Shown one piece after another: positions 12,772 through 23,386 of a DNA stretch of 64,000 nucleotides. A program made the position numbers and the translations under genes. Under the pieces are notes generated by a model, which made no database searches, was not told the DNA's origin, and worked only from the letters and a program-made list of their open reading frames with translations. Numbering within the stretch: the stretch's first letter is position 1; every line of letters starts with the position of its first letter. Source of the stretch: Metallyticus violacea (Eukaryota; Arthropoda; Insecta; Mantodea; Metallyticidae); the NCBI GenBank assembly GCA_030762175.1, contig CM060838.1, forward strand, positions 22,624,001 through 22,688,000. Direction: 5' to 3'.

Positions 12772-12804
<33 letters not shown>

Positions 12805-14793
12805 ATCAATGTTACTTCTAAATAAGAGATTTCTAAGGCAAGATTTTGTGGGCATTTTATATACATTGTAAATGGATCAACTTTAGTTATAGACAAAGAA
12901 AAAAGAACAGAATATATAGGTCCTATAACACATGTACTTTCCTGCATCTAAGGCTACACTCGAATTATTATCGTAGATACAGTCTTTATTTACACAATGT
13001 GGACTATTCTTTTTTTTTTTCCCTCTCTTTTTAGGTATGCAATACTTCTTTATTAAGAGGAGCCAAAATAATGATAATTCATGGTTGTTTTATATGTTCA
13101 GATTTTGATATTTTAACATTTTGTTTTACCAATTATTTTTATGTATTAAAGAGGCACGATATTTCTAATTTATTTTAGAATGTTTTTAAACTGTGTGTCA
13201 CGGTTTTTTTTTTCTTACAGCTCTGTTCTAGGTCATTTACTCAGGTAAAATATCCACAATTCTCTAAACATTTACTCTAGAGAAGACATATCTTTTCCTA
13301 AATAAATAAATGAATACAAAACAGAACAAAGATATCAGAAACAAAAAGAAGGCATGAACTATCGTTTTGGATGATTTTTAGGTTAGTTTCTTCTACAAGT
13401 ATTAGTTTTCTTTTAATTTTTATATTGAATTGCAATTTTTGAAAAAAATGGATATTTCCATGCAAATTTCCATCAGTTCTGAAACTTGTACGTATAAAAA
13501 CTATTTTAACAGAGAACCTACTGATTTAATGAAAACGTTTGAAAATATTGTGCAGAAAAAAAATTAAATTTTAAAAATAAAATGTGCGATCATATTTAAA
13601 AATTGTAACTTTCTTACTATTTAATGAAATTTCATTTTTCATCAATCATATGAAAAAGTGTTCATAAGTATACCTGCAAAAATCAGCTATCTATTTTTAA
13701 TAGTTTGAGACAATAAGTAATGGAAGTTGGTAAATTTAACATTGGCGGGGATAAAGCATTTCGACCTCCCTTAAGTATTATAGGAGTAGTAAATATTAAA
13801 ACAATAATTAATATGAAACCAATCTTCACAAATAAAACAAAATACGATTTGTTTATCTTATTAGAGGAATCACAGACTTACTTCTCCTATCCCAATTGAA
13901 AGCTGGTATGAATGATAGGAAACTGTTTAGTAAAAATTTAAACAAAAATTAGGTTTTCGTTAAAAAAAAACTTACAAAGTTAAGGGACGAGAAGATGAAA
14001 TAAGGTCTTTATATATGCATGCATCCCTACTGTAAATATATAATGGGATCATGCTACAAAACCTAGAAAATTAATTGCGGATTTAGCCCATATTATTCAA
14101 TAATACCACTTATTACAAATAAATTATTAATGTTATATCCCTTACAAATAGCTGTGTTAAAATGTATTTAATGTTCAAATCGCAACGCAATGCAACGTTT
14201 AATATGTATAATTTACGAAACAAAGACAACCAACTGTATTCATAACCTGAAAACAAATGCACAAAGTTCAAAAAAGAGTTTCCGAGTGTCTGAGATGCTA
14301 AAAGAAAAAAACACGGAATAAGAAGCACATTTTGTAAACACGCTCTCGTCCCCTCCCACATCACATATATAGAGAACTTTGACAAATTATGAAAACCCGT
14401 AACTTTTACGCACAAGAGGGAATGGTGTTGACTATAAACAGAGCGCAGACGACATTTAAAGCCTCAGTTTACTTTCAAGAAAGCTTCACTGGTCTCAGAG
14501 GGATCTTTAAAGTCTAACAGTTAAGTGCAAAAGGCTAAAACAAACCGAAAGTCTCTCATAGAAAAGAAAGACATGAAATCCCAAAGTAAAGCTTTTTGAC
14601 TCTCCTTAAAAAAATGCACGGCCGAAAGACCGCCTACATTATACAAAGACATAAATGACATCCCACATACGTGAACCAATTTTGGCAAGCTAGATTCTTC
14701 CTCAATCCTCTATAAACTAAGATTAAAAGAATTAATAAATATGCAGTTTAACATCCATTAAATTTAAAATTTACATATAAATTCCATTTCTGA
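12318..14793. other. AT-rich spacer with CAT microsatellite
   Basis: Contains a (CAT)11 microsatellite at 12772-12804, which produces a run of His codons in one frame and should not be read as a gene. Otherwise AT-rich with no supported gene. Confidence 0.55.
12772..12804. repeat. (CAT)11 microsatellite
   Basis: Eleven CAT units; reads as poly-His in one frame. Confidence 0.95.
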
Positions 14794-14796
14794 TTA

Positions 14797-16122
14797 CACT
14801 GGGCAACAATGAAAATGTTTCGGGCTTAAAAATAGTGAATTTACATGTATTTCCATCTGCTGAATTCAAAAATCACCATAAAAATGATAGATTAGCTCTT
14901 GTTTTGAAGATAAAATGACATTTCATTTTTTAGAGTGAAGATTTTAAATTTGGGGGAATTTTTTTTGGGAGTTGGTACACCTGTCAAATAACAAAACACA
15001 AATGCTCTTCAGCTGTTTGTAAGTCATAAACATAGATACTGTTGCTGTGACTGTGAATTACATGTAGTTTCCACTCAAATTAATGCAAATTTCTGGTTCG
15101 CGAGTGCTTTTTTAGTGTAAAATTTGTAAAAATGCCACGAAAATGTGTAAATATGGTGAATAACTTGTTATATTTGTGGTGAAATAACATTTTCCTCACA
15201 GAAACGCAATCTGACGCCTCTTGTAAAGACTGCCAAGCCTCTTGTGGACCCAAAAGACGTTCTTCTTCCACCCCTGCATATCAAGCTGGGTTTGATGAAA
15301 AACTTTATCAAAGCTATGAACCGAGAAGGACGGGCCTTTAAGTACAAGAGAGAAATTTTCGAAATTAAGTGATGCAAAAGTTAAGGAAGGCATTTTTGTC
15401 GGACCACAAATAAGAGAACTTGTAAAGGATCCTGCATTTGACCAAGTTTTGGACGGGAAAGAAAAGGAAGCTTGGGAAGCCTTCAAGGGTATTGTTCATG
15501 GATTTTTAGGCAACAAAAGAGATGACAACTACAAGCATTTGGTGACAGTGCTCCTGCAAAAATACCGTAACCTTGGATGCAACATGTCCCTTAAGATCCA
15601 TTTTCTCCACTCCCACCTAGACTTTTTCCCTCCTAGTTGTGGAGCTGTTAGTGATGAACATGGGGAGAGATTCCATCAGGACATTTCTGTTATGGAACAA
15701 AGATATCAGGGCCGTTGGAATGAAGTAATGCTTGCGGATTACTGTTGGTCTTTGTATAGGGATTCTGCGGAACTCCATCACAAGAGGCAAGCTAAAAGAC
15801 GACGAAGTCAATAGGCCACCACATGATTCTCTTCAGACACGACTATCTGTGAAGTATTTTTCTAGCAATTTAGAACTCTTAGCATGTAATTACCAGTTAA
15901 AAAAATCAAATGCACTTTCATTGTTGTTAGCATGTATGTAATTAAAATGTATCCTTTTCTCTCAATCCGTTAATATGTAATACTTCCACCTTGTGTATAT
16001 CATAGAAACTAGAGCTAATAAAATTTTTCATTGTCATATTTGTTTTTCTCAACCCAAAATTAGTAGGAATTGCCTCATGAAGTGCTCGAAACATTCAAAA
16101 ATTATTTTTTTGTTGCCCAGTG
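14797..16122 (+). mobile_element. CACT-ended DNA transposon, internally deleted, previously unclassified coding family
   Basis: A 1326-bp unit bounded by perfect inverted repeats: CACTGGGCAACAA at 14797-14809 and TTGTTGCCCAGTG at 16110-16122. Inside these, an ATGTTTCGRGC motif recurs in inverted orientation (14815-14825 and 16084-16094). TTA lies directly outside both ends (14794-14796 and 16123-16125), a 3-bp target-site duplication. CACT-type termini with a 3-bp duplication are characteristic of the CMC (CACTA/EnSpm) group. Between the ends lies one fossil coding region (15132-15814) on the plus strand. The element is a deletion derivative that has lost most of the coding middle. The termini are seen directly; superfamily placement is inference. 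Confidence 0.75.
15132..15814 (+). pseudogene. remnant of a multi-copy arthropod transposase-like ORF
   Basis: The ATG at 15132 opens MPRKCVN; a one-base shift near 15165 leads to YICGEITFSSQK, a Cys-containing N-terminus. The frame then jumps, without the several-hundred-codon middle I associate with this family, to PLVDPKDVLLPPLHIKLG and GLMKNFIKAMNREG. A second shift near 15345 leads into the longest open part (15370-15814): KEGIFVGPQIREL, FLGNKRDDNYKHL, NMSLKIHFLHSHLDFFP, SDEHGERFHQDI and RYQGRWNEVMLADYCW. I recognise this as a recurrent arthropod family usually labelled uncharacterized. The acidic/His block DEHGERFH could hold the last acidic residue of an RNase-H-like DDE domain (inference). 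A second copy lies at 53460-54300 on the minus strand. Confidence 0.75.
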
Positions 16123-16221
16123 TTATTGATAATACATGCTACAAACTAATAGGCAAGCCGGGGATGTTTACTATTTTATATAGGGGCCAATACATATGAA
16201 ATCTCAAATATAATTGTCTTA

Positions 16222-16383
16222 ATATATATACATATATATAATATAAATGAAAAATAAAAATAAAGTAACACTATTAACAATGTAACAAATTAACAGTAAT
16301 AATAAAAGTAGATAAGGATAAAACACTTAGATAAAGTCACACTTGAAATTGCTATATTTCGAACTACTGGAGCTCTTCAATGG
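16222..16383 (+). repeat. fold-back repeat family, copy 1 (single arm)
   Basis: One arm of a non-coding repeat found four times here. It follows a TA-rich stretch and reads AATGAAAAATAAAAATAAAG, then TAACACTATTAACAATGTAA, AGTCACACTTGAAATTGCTA and TTCGAACTACTGGAGCTCTTC. The other arm, present at 19802-19920, is absent; instead a separate perfect palindrome starts at 16384. Confidence 0.7.
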
Positions 16384-16417
16384 CATGTATCTCGTCACAT
16401 ATATGACGAGATACATG
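16384..16417. repeat. perfect 14-bp palindrome
   Basis: CATGTATCTCGTCA (16384-16397) is followed after 6 bp (CATATA) by its exact reverse complement TGACGAGATACATG (16404-16417). It directly abuts the end of the fold-back repeat arm, so it may be that element's inner or outer tip. Confidence 0.85.
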
Positions 16418-17049
16418 TTTATGTAGGCCGTTTTTCTTTATGCTCATTAGTTGTGTTGTTTTATTGTGTATTTGTGAAACTCGACAAGGACAAACTCGAA
16501 GAGATTAACCTTTGGAACCTTTAAAATGACAGTATTACAGCTGAAAGCGTCCATTCCAAAAACATTATTCATTTAATTCATACTTGACTAAATTCCCCAC
16601 TATTTCATTCGTAAAAATTATGAAATATAAAGTATAATGTTATAAAATATCGACGAAATCACAAGACATGTTGATACTCCAGAAATGGAGAATTGTCCGC
16701 AAAGCAGGTATGCCTTCCAGATTAAATTTTACTATTAATAGAGAGTTCTGACGCAATTCCCGCCTCCACATGTACACCCTACTTCCCACAGTGCACCGTT
16801 CGCCTTTTTTGAGCAGTCGTTTATTTGCCTAGTCATGGCAAAAGTCTTTGAACTGGTGTTCTAAAACAGTAACATTACAGAGATATAATTTCATTTTTTA
16901 TTCAATGTTTGATCCTCTGCAAAATGTCTAACGCTTCTAAATATTTTGTTTATTCTTCTTAAAATGGCGTTAATAAGGAAGTCGGGCTGTGCTGTGGTTT
17001 CCATTTACATGTTCCACCTTCCCAGAAATACTAGAAAACTTCTTCTATG

Positions 17050-17410
17050 GAGGACCTTGCTGCACACAAAAAATCTGTCACGAACAAAATCAGGGTATAT
17101 ATTGCTCGATTAATTAACATCTTAAGTTAAAGTTTATTCTGAAAAAGCTGTTCATTACCTTAGAGCAAAGCTAAAAGAAATCATCCGACACTTAACTAGG
17201 CACGATTCCTGGCACATACTTTTCACAGATGAGAAAGTATACACTGTAGAGCAAAAAATGAAAAAAAACCACAAAAGAAGGTTCCTCGATTTAGAAATGT
17301 CAACAGAAGCCCTTTATCTTGATATGGTGGAGTTATCAAATTGCATTTTCGTGGCCCACAAGTGATGCCAATGCTGAATGCAATCAGTGAGATAACATGA
17401 ACAAAGCAGA
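17050..17410 (+). pseudogene. Tc1/mariner-like transposase fragment
   Basis: Degraded plus-strand remnant. In one frame LKEIIRHLTRHDSWHILFTD leads into EKVYTVEQK, matching the block around the first catalytic Asp in a Tc1-like group (ILFTDEKxFTVEQ). Frameshifts then give LDMVELSN and, in another frame, KLHFRGPQVMPMLNAI. An upstream patch, KSVTNKIRVYIARLIN, may be part of the helix-turn-helix linker. No other catalytic blocks or terminal repeats are seen. The subfamily differs from both mariner lineages elsewhere in the window. Confidence 0.6.
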
Positions 17411-19204
17411 ACCCTTAAATGTTACTCCAATCGAGGGAAATCATAAGTGTTCTAGCAAGATTAAGCTCCTGCACACAAAGTAAGAACAACATAGGAGTGA
17501 GTGACTTAGTGCCCATTTACCTGGTTTCATAGTAGTAGCGTAGTTTAAGAGCTAAAACCCACAAAAGGAGCAGTTTGTAATATTACTTTTACTCTATGTG
17601 AAAACCAGCCCTCTATGGAAAAGCATTTAAATAAAAAGTCAGAAAAAAATTGAGTCAATAACAATGAAATCAGACATGAGGCATTCATGCATTGGGGGGG
17701 GGGGAGAGCAATTGGTTAGTTCAAGCAGCTCCTGCGTGACGAACTTTTTGTATGTCTTAATATCCTCATTAAGGAATAAAAATGTTACATAATTGTAGGT
17801 ATTTATAAAATAGCAATTTAGGACATTCAATGCTTTATTGTCTGTTGTTTATGGATAAAAGGGTACATAAATATATTAATTTTCAAAATATTTCAGAAAG
17901 CCTTTTTTTTTAAAAAGTGTCCCAAATACAAAATGTTATTGTATATACAGTAAACTTTTTGAAGAAAACAAACTTAATAGTTGATGTGTTTCAAAATGTA
18001 TTATAAATGTTTAATGGTAATCACAGATCCTCCGGGATTTTTCTTCTCTTTTAAATGAGTGTATGCAGACATTTTAAACTCCGACACACTTCAAACTGGT
18101 TTATTGTAATTAATATTTTCATAATTCCGAAGTTTTAAGGCGACGGTACGGACGGTAAGTGTTTTAAAAATAGTTTCAATGTTAATATAACGTAGATGTA
18201 TTAAAACAAATAATTTTCCAATTTTAATTTTTCTCAATAATATCTAAATTTTGGGTTTTGGCAAATTTTCTCCTCTATCTGTTGCTTCCTATTTTTCACG
18301 GTCTGTTGATGTTTTTTGTGTCCCAGCTTAATTAGGTAATTGTTTACTATAAAAAAGACCAGCTTTAAACAGACGTATGCAGAATTAATATTTGTTTTCT
18401 CTCAAATGTCTCCATGTTCTATTTTTAAAGTATAAAATAAATATAAAATAAGTATATTTTTATACCAAGTAATTAAAAAGTAAAATGGGATGTTAATACA
18501 ATTTAAATTCTGTAAAGCCAATAAAATGTGTATCACATTTTGGGTTTATCTAAAAGCATAGATCAAATTACTCTTTTTGCATCACGATATTTACCTAGTA
18601 GAGAAAGCTAAGAGCAAACTTTTAAATGCTGAATACTTTTATCACAATTATATTTGTGACGTTACTACTTTATAAAATATATTATCACTTATAGAGCTAC
18701 TGCTGCATGAACTATAATATGTAAACATGGAGGTAAAGGGATGTTATAAAGTTGTTGCATGTAGTTTCAGAGTGCCACTTAACCCTAAGGCCTCTGGCGG
18801 TGTAGACGGACAGCGTCTGATCTTCCTTTCTTCCATTCAATTAGGGGCTGAGGCAAGAAGCACTTAGGTTAGGCCGCCTACTCTAATCCCCCTCGGAAGA
18901 CTGGGATCGCAGGAGGCTTTGAATACACTAGTGACGCGACTTAAAATCACGATTTCCTTTCCAGTTCAATTACAAGGGGAATTGAAGGTTTGTGTTGCGT
19001 TACTCCCGCGGGATATGTCCTCCTGTCCTTCTCAACTGTCTATTCTGTGAAGTACAAGGAGAATGGTCTAGGGTTTGAAATCATGCATTGCGAGGTAATT
19101 AGAAACAAAGCTAACTAAATATACAAAAAGATATAAAGTTCGAATTCCAAACTTAATTGCTCGGGAAGCTTCTATGAAACAATACAAGCAATAATAAATA
19201 GTGC
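17411..19204. other. unassigned region with G-tract
   Basis: Contains a G11 tract (17694-17704). Nearly all AT-rich, apart from a GC-richer patch at about 18770-18920 (GGCCTCTGGCGGTGTAGACG...) that has no recognised family and no open frame. No gene supported. Confidence 0.5.
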
Positions 19205-19264
19205 ATTTCCATGGTTTAGTGGTACCATTGCGAGTATTAATCGATTCGATTCCAGGTCTGGACA
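19205..19264 (+). repeat. tRNA-like pseudo-head (degenerate tRNA or SINE head)
   Basis: TTTCCATGGTTTAGTGG at the start resembles a tRNA D-arm/A box, and GATTCGATTCCAGG resembles a T-arm/B box. The terminal TCCA/TGGA can pair as a shortened acceptor stem. The total is shorter than a functional tRNA and the anticodon stem is not evident. It could be an old SINE head, since about 70 bp of non-tRNA sequence follows before the TA microsatellite. Confidence 0.35.
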
Positions 19265-19342
19265 AGCTGTCTGGGATATAGTATCCCTAGAGTATTCACA
19301 GATGTCCCGAGAAGACCAGTACAATCAAAGCGACAATAAACA

Positions 19343-19345
<3 letters not shown>

Positions 19346-19379
<34 letters not shown>
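19346..19379. repeat. (TA)n microsatellite
   Basis: Pure TA dinucleotide run directly bordering the fold-back element that follows. A similar TA run borders the copies near 39150 and, less purely, 16225 and 31350. Confidence 0.9.
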
Positions 19380-19383
<4 letters not shown>

Positions 19384-19920
19384 AGAAAAATAAAATAACA
19401 CTATTAACAATGTAACAAATTAACAGTAATTATGATAGTAGAAAAAGAAAAACACTTAAGAAAAAGTCACACTTGAGATCGCTAATTTCGGACTCGTGGA
19501 GTCCTTCTATGGCAAGAAGACAAGTGACGGTGATAAAAGTAAATATTGAGTATCGAAGGTAACGTTATGCATGGAAACAGATGAAACTAGAAATGAGAGT
19601 GTGTGTGGGGGGGGGGGATTAATACTAAGATTTAAACCAGGTGGTATACGCACTTTATGTAAAAATATAGCTGCCATTTCTCTATCTCTGAGTAAACTTT
19701 CAGAGCATTGTGTAGGTAACGCATCAATAAGTGTTAGAACACACTTCGATACTCAATATTTACTTTTATCACCGTCACTTGTCTTCTTGCCATAGAGGGA
19801 CTCCACGAGTGCAAAATATAGCGATTTCAAGTGTTACTTTTTCTTTGTATTTTATCTTTTTCTACTATCATAATTACTGTTAATTTATACATATTACTTT
19901 CATTATACAGATGCACTAGG
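19380..19920. repeat. fold-back element, copy 2 (two long arms)
   Basis: Large imperfect inverted repeat. The left arm (19380-19560) contains AACACTATTAACAATGTAAC, AAAGTCACACTTGAGATCGC and, at its inner end, ATGGCAAGAAGACAAGTGAC with TAAAAGTAAATATTGAGTAT. The right arm (19747-19920) is its reverse complement with few mismatches; the inner 55 bp are nearly identical. A spacer of about 190 bp with a G11 tract (19607-19617) separates the arms. No open reading frame, so non-autonomous. It is flanked by TA sequence, consistent with but not proof of a TA target. Confidence 0.75.
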
Positions 19921-22268
19921 CAAGTTGAACCTCTTCTGCAGAAAGGAAAGAATCCATAATTTTCCTAAGCTAACAAAACTGGTGTAAAAGTAAATATTCA
20001 GTTTAACAATCACATCTAGCCTAGATGAAGCTGCAGATAAAGCGTTCACATAAATAAAATGTAACACTTAGCTACATATTCTTGGAGTTTGGTTCCTTTC
20101 CGCAGAGTATGATCTAGTTAAAAAAAAAAACTATAATTCAGAATACCGGGTAAATATTTATGCCAATTTTTCATTTATCCTTTAAATATTGATGGACATT
20201 GAAGTATGTTAAATTGCTCCTGCTAAAATGGGAAGACGGAGAAGGAGAAGGGTTGTAATACCTACAGATCAAATAAATAAAATAATTGAGGTATATGATT
20301 GTTTTATCTGGTAAATTTAATATAAAGGAAAATTGTTGTTTTCCTTTAATTAAAAACATGGTTTCTAGATCGTTTATGAAATTTAACCAGATTTTAAAGG
20401 TCGAACAGACCTAATAATTAAACGTCCTCATTTAAAATTCGTCTAAATCCTGGAACAATTATTTTATTTTTAATAATAGCAGCAGCCTTTATAGGATATG
20501 CACTACCATAGGGGCAAATATCTTTTAGATACGTATAAGTGCAATTAAGAGAAACAGAGAGCAACAAATAAGTTGTTACCTGAAGGGGTTTGCTTTTGAA
20601 TCTTTCTGACAGCAAGAAGCTCAGAAGTGGTAAACTAACAAGTTTTAAGGAACTACAATCTCTTTCTTAAGTTCATAATTCTCATGCTGCAGAAACGCAT
20701 TTAAGATTCAGTATTGAAGTAAAGGGTTGTGAAGGCGGTGGTGAAAAGATCGATATGTGCTAACGATGCAGGCGTTCTGAATGGCTCTTCTGCAGTCATC
20801 TTCCCTCTTCCCCCACCCTATTTTTGAGAGTAGATTCCTCGTCTAACGAGCACATCACATAACATTAGAGCGCAAACGGACCACACAAGGCCTCGAATAC
20901 TTAAAGCAAATAATGATTTGTTCTTCTTCATTTGATAATTATTGTCATATTATAATTTCAAAGACGCTTAACATGTTCTTTATTGCTTAATGTTTTTATG
21001 TGTGACAGTTGTTTTCGTTATTTGGTCTAGTTACTGTGAAAGTACAATAAATGACTCTTTCTTGTGATGCAATAGTAGATTACCAATTCAATTACAGCTA
21101 CTCCAAAGACATAGCAAAGAGAAGTTGGTGTTCATAATCCCCCTGAAAGAAACGCAATACTGCTAATGGTAAACTTATAAACAACTGGATCTCTGGTGAG
21201 TTAAAAACGCGAACACAGTTCATCTAGACTGACCATGATTGTTGTGGAGATCCGGGCACGACTGGAGCGTTTACCCCATAAGTCATTAAGTCGTTATACC
21301 TACTCAGTTTTTGAACCTCAAGGAAGTCAGAAGACATGAAACGTTCCTTGCACTTCCTTTCATTTTACAGTTTGGTTTACATCCTTCAAGAACGAATGAA
21401 TTTATATGAGAAAATTTCCCCCAGATTGAAGAACTCGTATCAGACGTTCAGAAAAAAATTCGTCGAATCACTTTCAAGAGTCAGTAATTTTATGAAAACA
21501 CAGGTCATATGTCAATGTTTGCACTATTTACCCTTATAAATTGGAACACTTAAAATTTCTGGATGTGATTATTGCAATAATTTTCCTGCTATTAAAACTG
21601 GGACTGACAGTTCTTGTACATTTCCATGCAGTATCTCCTAACATTGTAAATAGTTTTGATTTGAAGGAAATTCCTCCATTTTTTGCGTTTTTTTAATTTA
21701 ATTTAACAACAGCATGACGTGTGCCGTTTTTGCACGCATTTCCTTATTGTCTGATGCTTTCCCTTCTGGTCACGTCAAGGTGGTTCGCCAATGAATGATT
21801 GGATTCTCACCTATCGAAATTTCTACCGTACTATGAGGTAACCGTTCAGACGGACAGGTAAGCTCTCGTCTCAAGAACAGCGCGTTATACTTCTTTCGGC
21901 CTTCTCTTCAAAATTGTTAAGCCCGGAGGCTTCTCCGAAGGTTAAACCTTGTAATCCAGATCTCATATATCTCAACGTTTATGAAGTAAAATGTGGCTAC
22001 ATTGGCGTAAAGTTACCTTTTATAGTGCTCTTAATGATTTGCAAGTCAATAAATAAAATTGAACTGTCATTTTGAGCGGCATTTAAATTATTTTATCTGT
22101 TTAATCAACGTTTGTGCACATTCATTGTTGTATAAAATATTTTATTAGATATTTTATTGTATTTTTGGGATAGTATTTTTAAAACTTGTGTTCCCCCCCC
22201 CATTTTATATTGCTGCTTTACATGCTGTGTAGCTTTGCTATTATAAGATCAAATGTATTCGAGGTGTG

Positions 22269-22328
<60 letters not shown>

Positions 22329-22733
22329 CGTTCAATAAATATGTTTTAACCGTTAACCGCTCTTCTCTCGTACTGTAAAGTTATTTTCTGAAGGTTTTCA
22401 TTTCTGTACACCTCCAAGGTAAAGTTTGAACTAGTATTAACCAGAGGGTGTCGAATCTTGTTTATTGGATTACGAAACTGTCACAGGTAGCAAACGTGAG
22501 GAAAATTTTCACTCTGTTCTTGAAAAAGTTAAACACTTTAAAAGCATCTGAAACGTTGAGCTGAGATTATTGCTGAAAGTCTTAGAGATGAACTGTAAAA
22601 GTACTGAAAGAGAAAATAAGTTACTAGATTGTCTTAAGTAGGAGAAATGTTGCAAGATGAATATGTTAACATCAGTTTTTTGAAGAAACTTTTCTCCAAT
22701 ATGCCTCCGCTATTAGTTGAGAGTATTTGGATA
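19921..22733. other. unassigned region with ATT microsatellite
   Basis: No supported gene. It holds a C9 tract (22193-22201) and an (ATT)~20 microsatellite (22270-22328). The short open frames 20418-20615(-) and 21336-21539(+) have no recognisable domain. Confidence 0.5.
22270..22328. repeat. (ATT)n microsatellite
   Basis: About 20 uninterrupted ATT units. Similar ATT arrays lie at 34243-34272 and 36815-36858. Confidence 0.95.
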
Positions 22734-23384
22734 AACAAGGTGTTGTCAAAAAGTTCCAGGAATGTAATTTTGAATTTCATCTCCTTCGACTTCAAGCCTG
22801 AAAGAAGAGGCCTCTGAGCAAAATTTGTTGGCCGTTTCACGCCCTGAATTGAATGGGACGCTGGTGACCTGAGATGTTAAAGAGCGTCTGTAAATAAAAC
22901 AAATAAAATAACCCATCTCCTTCGAAATAGTTTCCTTAAACAAAAACACACCGGTTCCCGTGCTTCTGCCACTTTTGGAATGGGGCCTCAAAGTCTTTGT
23001 TTGTGAGTGTAGAACCTTCAGCAATTCCAGCTGAATTTCATCAACGTGTTGAAAAGACACGCTTTGCCTGCACCGACCCAAACGACACACCACGAAAATG
23101 CATCTTCGCCTTAAGTTTGCCGAAACATATTTAATGTTTCTGTGGCCGATTTCACTATTTTAACGCACAATTACGTAAGCTCTTTGTTCCAACTTTCTAT
23201 CCATGACCTAATACACGCACGTGATGACAAAAATACCAAATGCTCTACTCCCATGTAAATACAGCGATGTCGCTTGATACGCTGCTAGTTCAAGGTTCAA
23301 CTCCCTAGCGCTCCGCGCGCAATCCTACACTCCCTCTATTGGTGAACTAGAGAACCAGTACGAGAACTTTTTGATACCACCTCA
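22734..23384 (-). mobile_element. internally deleted mariner carrying a nested SINE
   Basis: The terminal repeats match across the unit. The left end has TGTTGTCAAAAAGTTCC (22741-22757); the right end, read minus, is AGGTGGTATCAAAAAGTTC (to 23382), with TA outside at 23385-23386. Reading minus from the right, a Met at about 23205 starts DRKLEQRA, a typical mariner beginning. Soon afterwards the sequence is already C-terminal: VDEIQLELLKVL, then degraded WQK and RC codons (about 23060-22960). The whole DNA-binding and catalytic middle is therefore missing. A SINE-A fragment with its own target duplication interrupts the 3' untranslated part. The same lineage occurs at 3641-3905. Confidence 0.8.
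22790..22913 (+). mobile_element. SINE-A copy 2, 5' truncated, with TSD
   Basis: Only the 3' part of SINE-A is present, starting at TTCAAGCCTGAAAGAAGAGG and ending AAAGAGCGTCTGTAAATAAA plus an A-rich tail. The 12-mer CATCTCCTTCGA stands on both sides (22778-22789 and 22914-22925), an exact target-site duplication. Joining the flanks restores continuous mariner 3' sequence, so this is a 5'-truncated insertion and not a deletion product. Confidence 0.9.
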
Positions 23385-23386
23385 TA

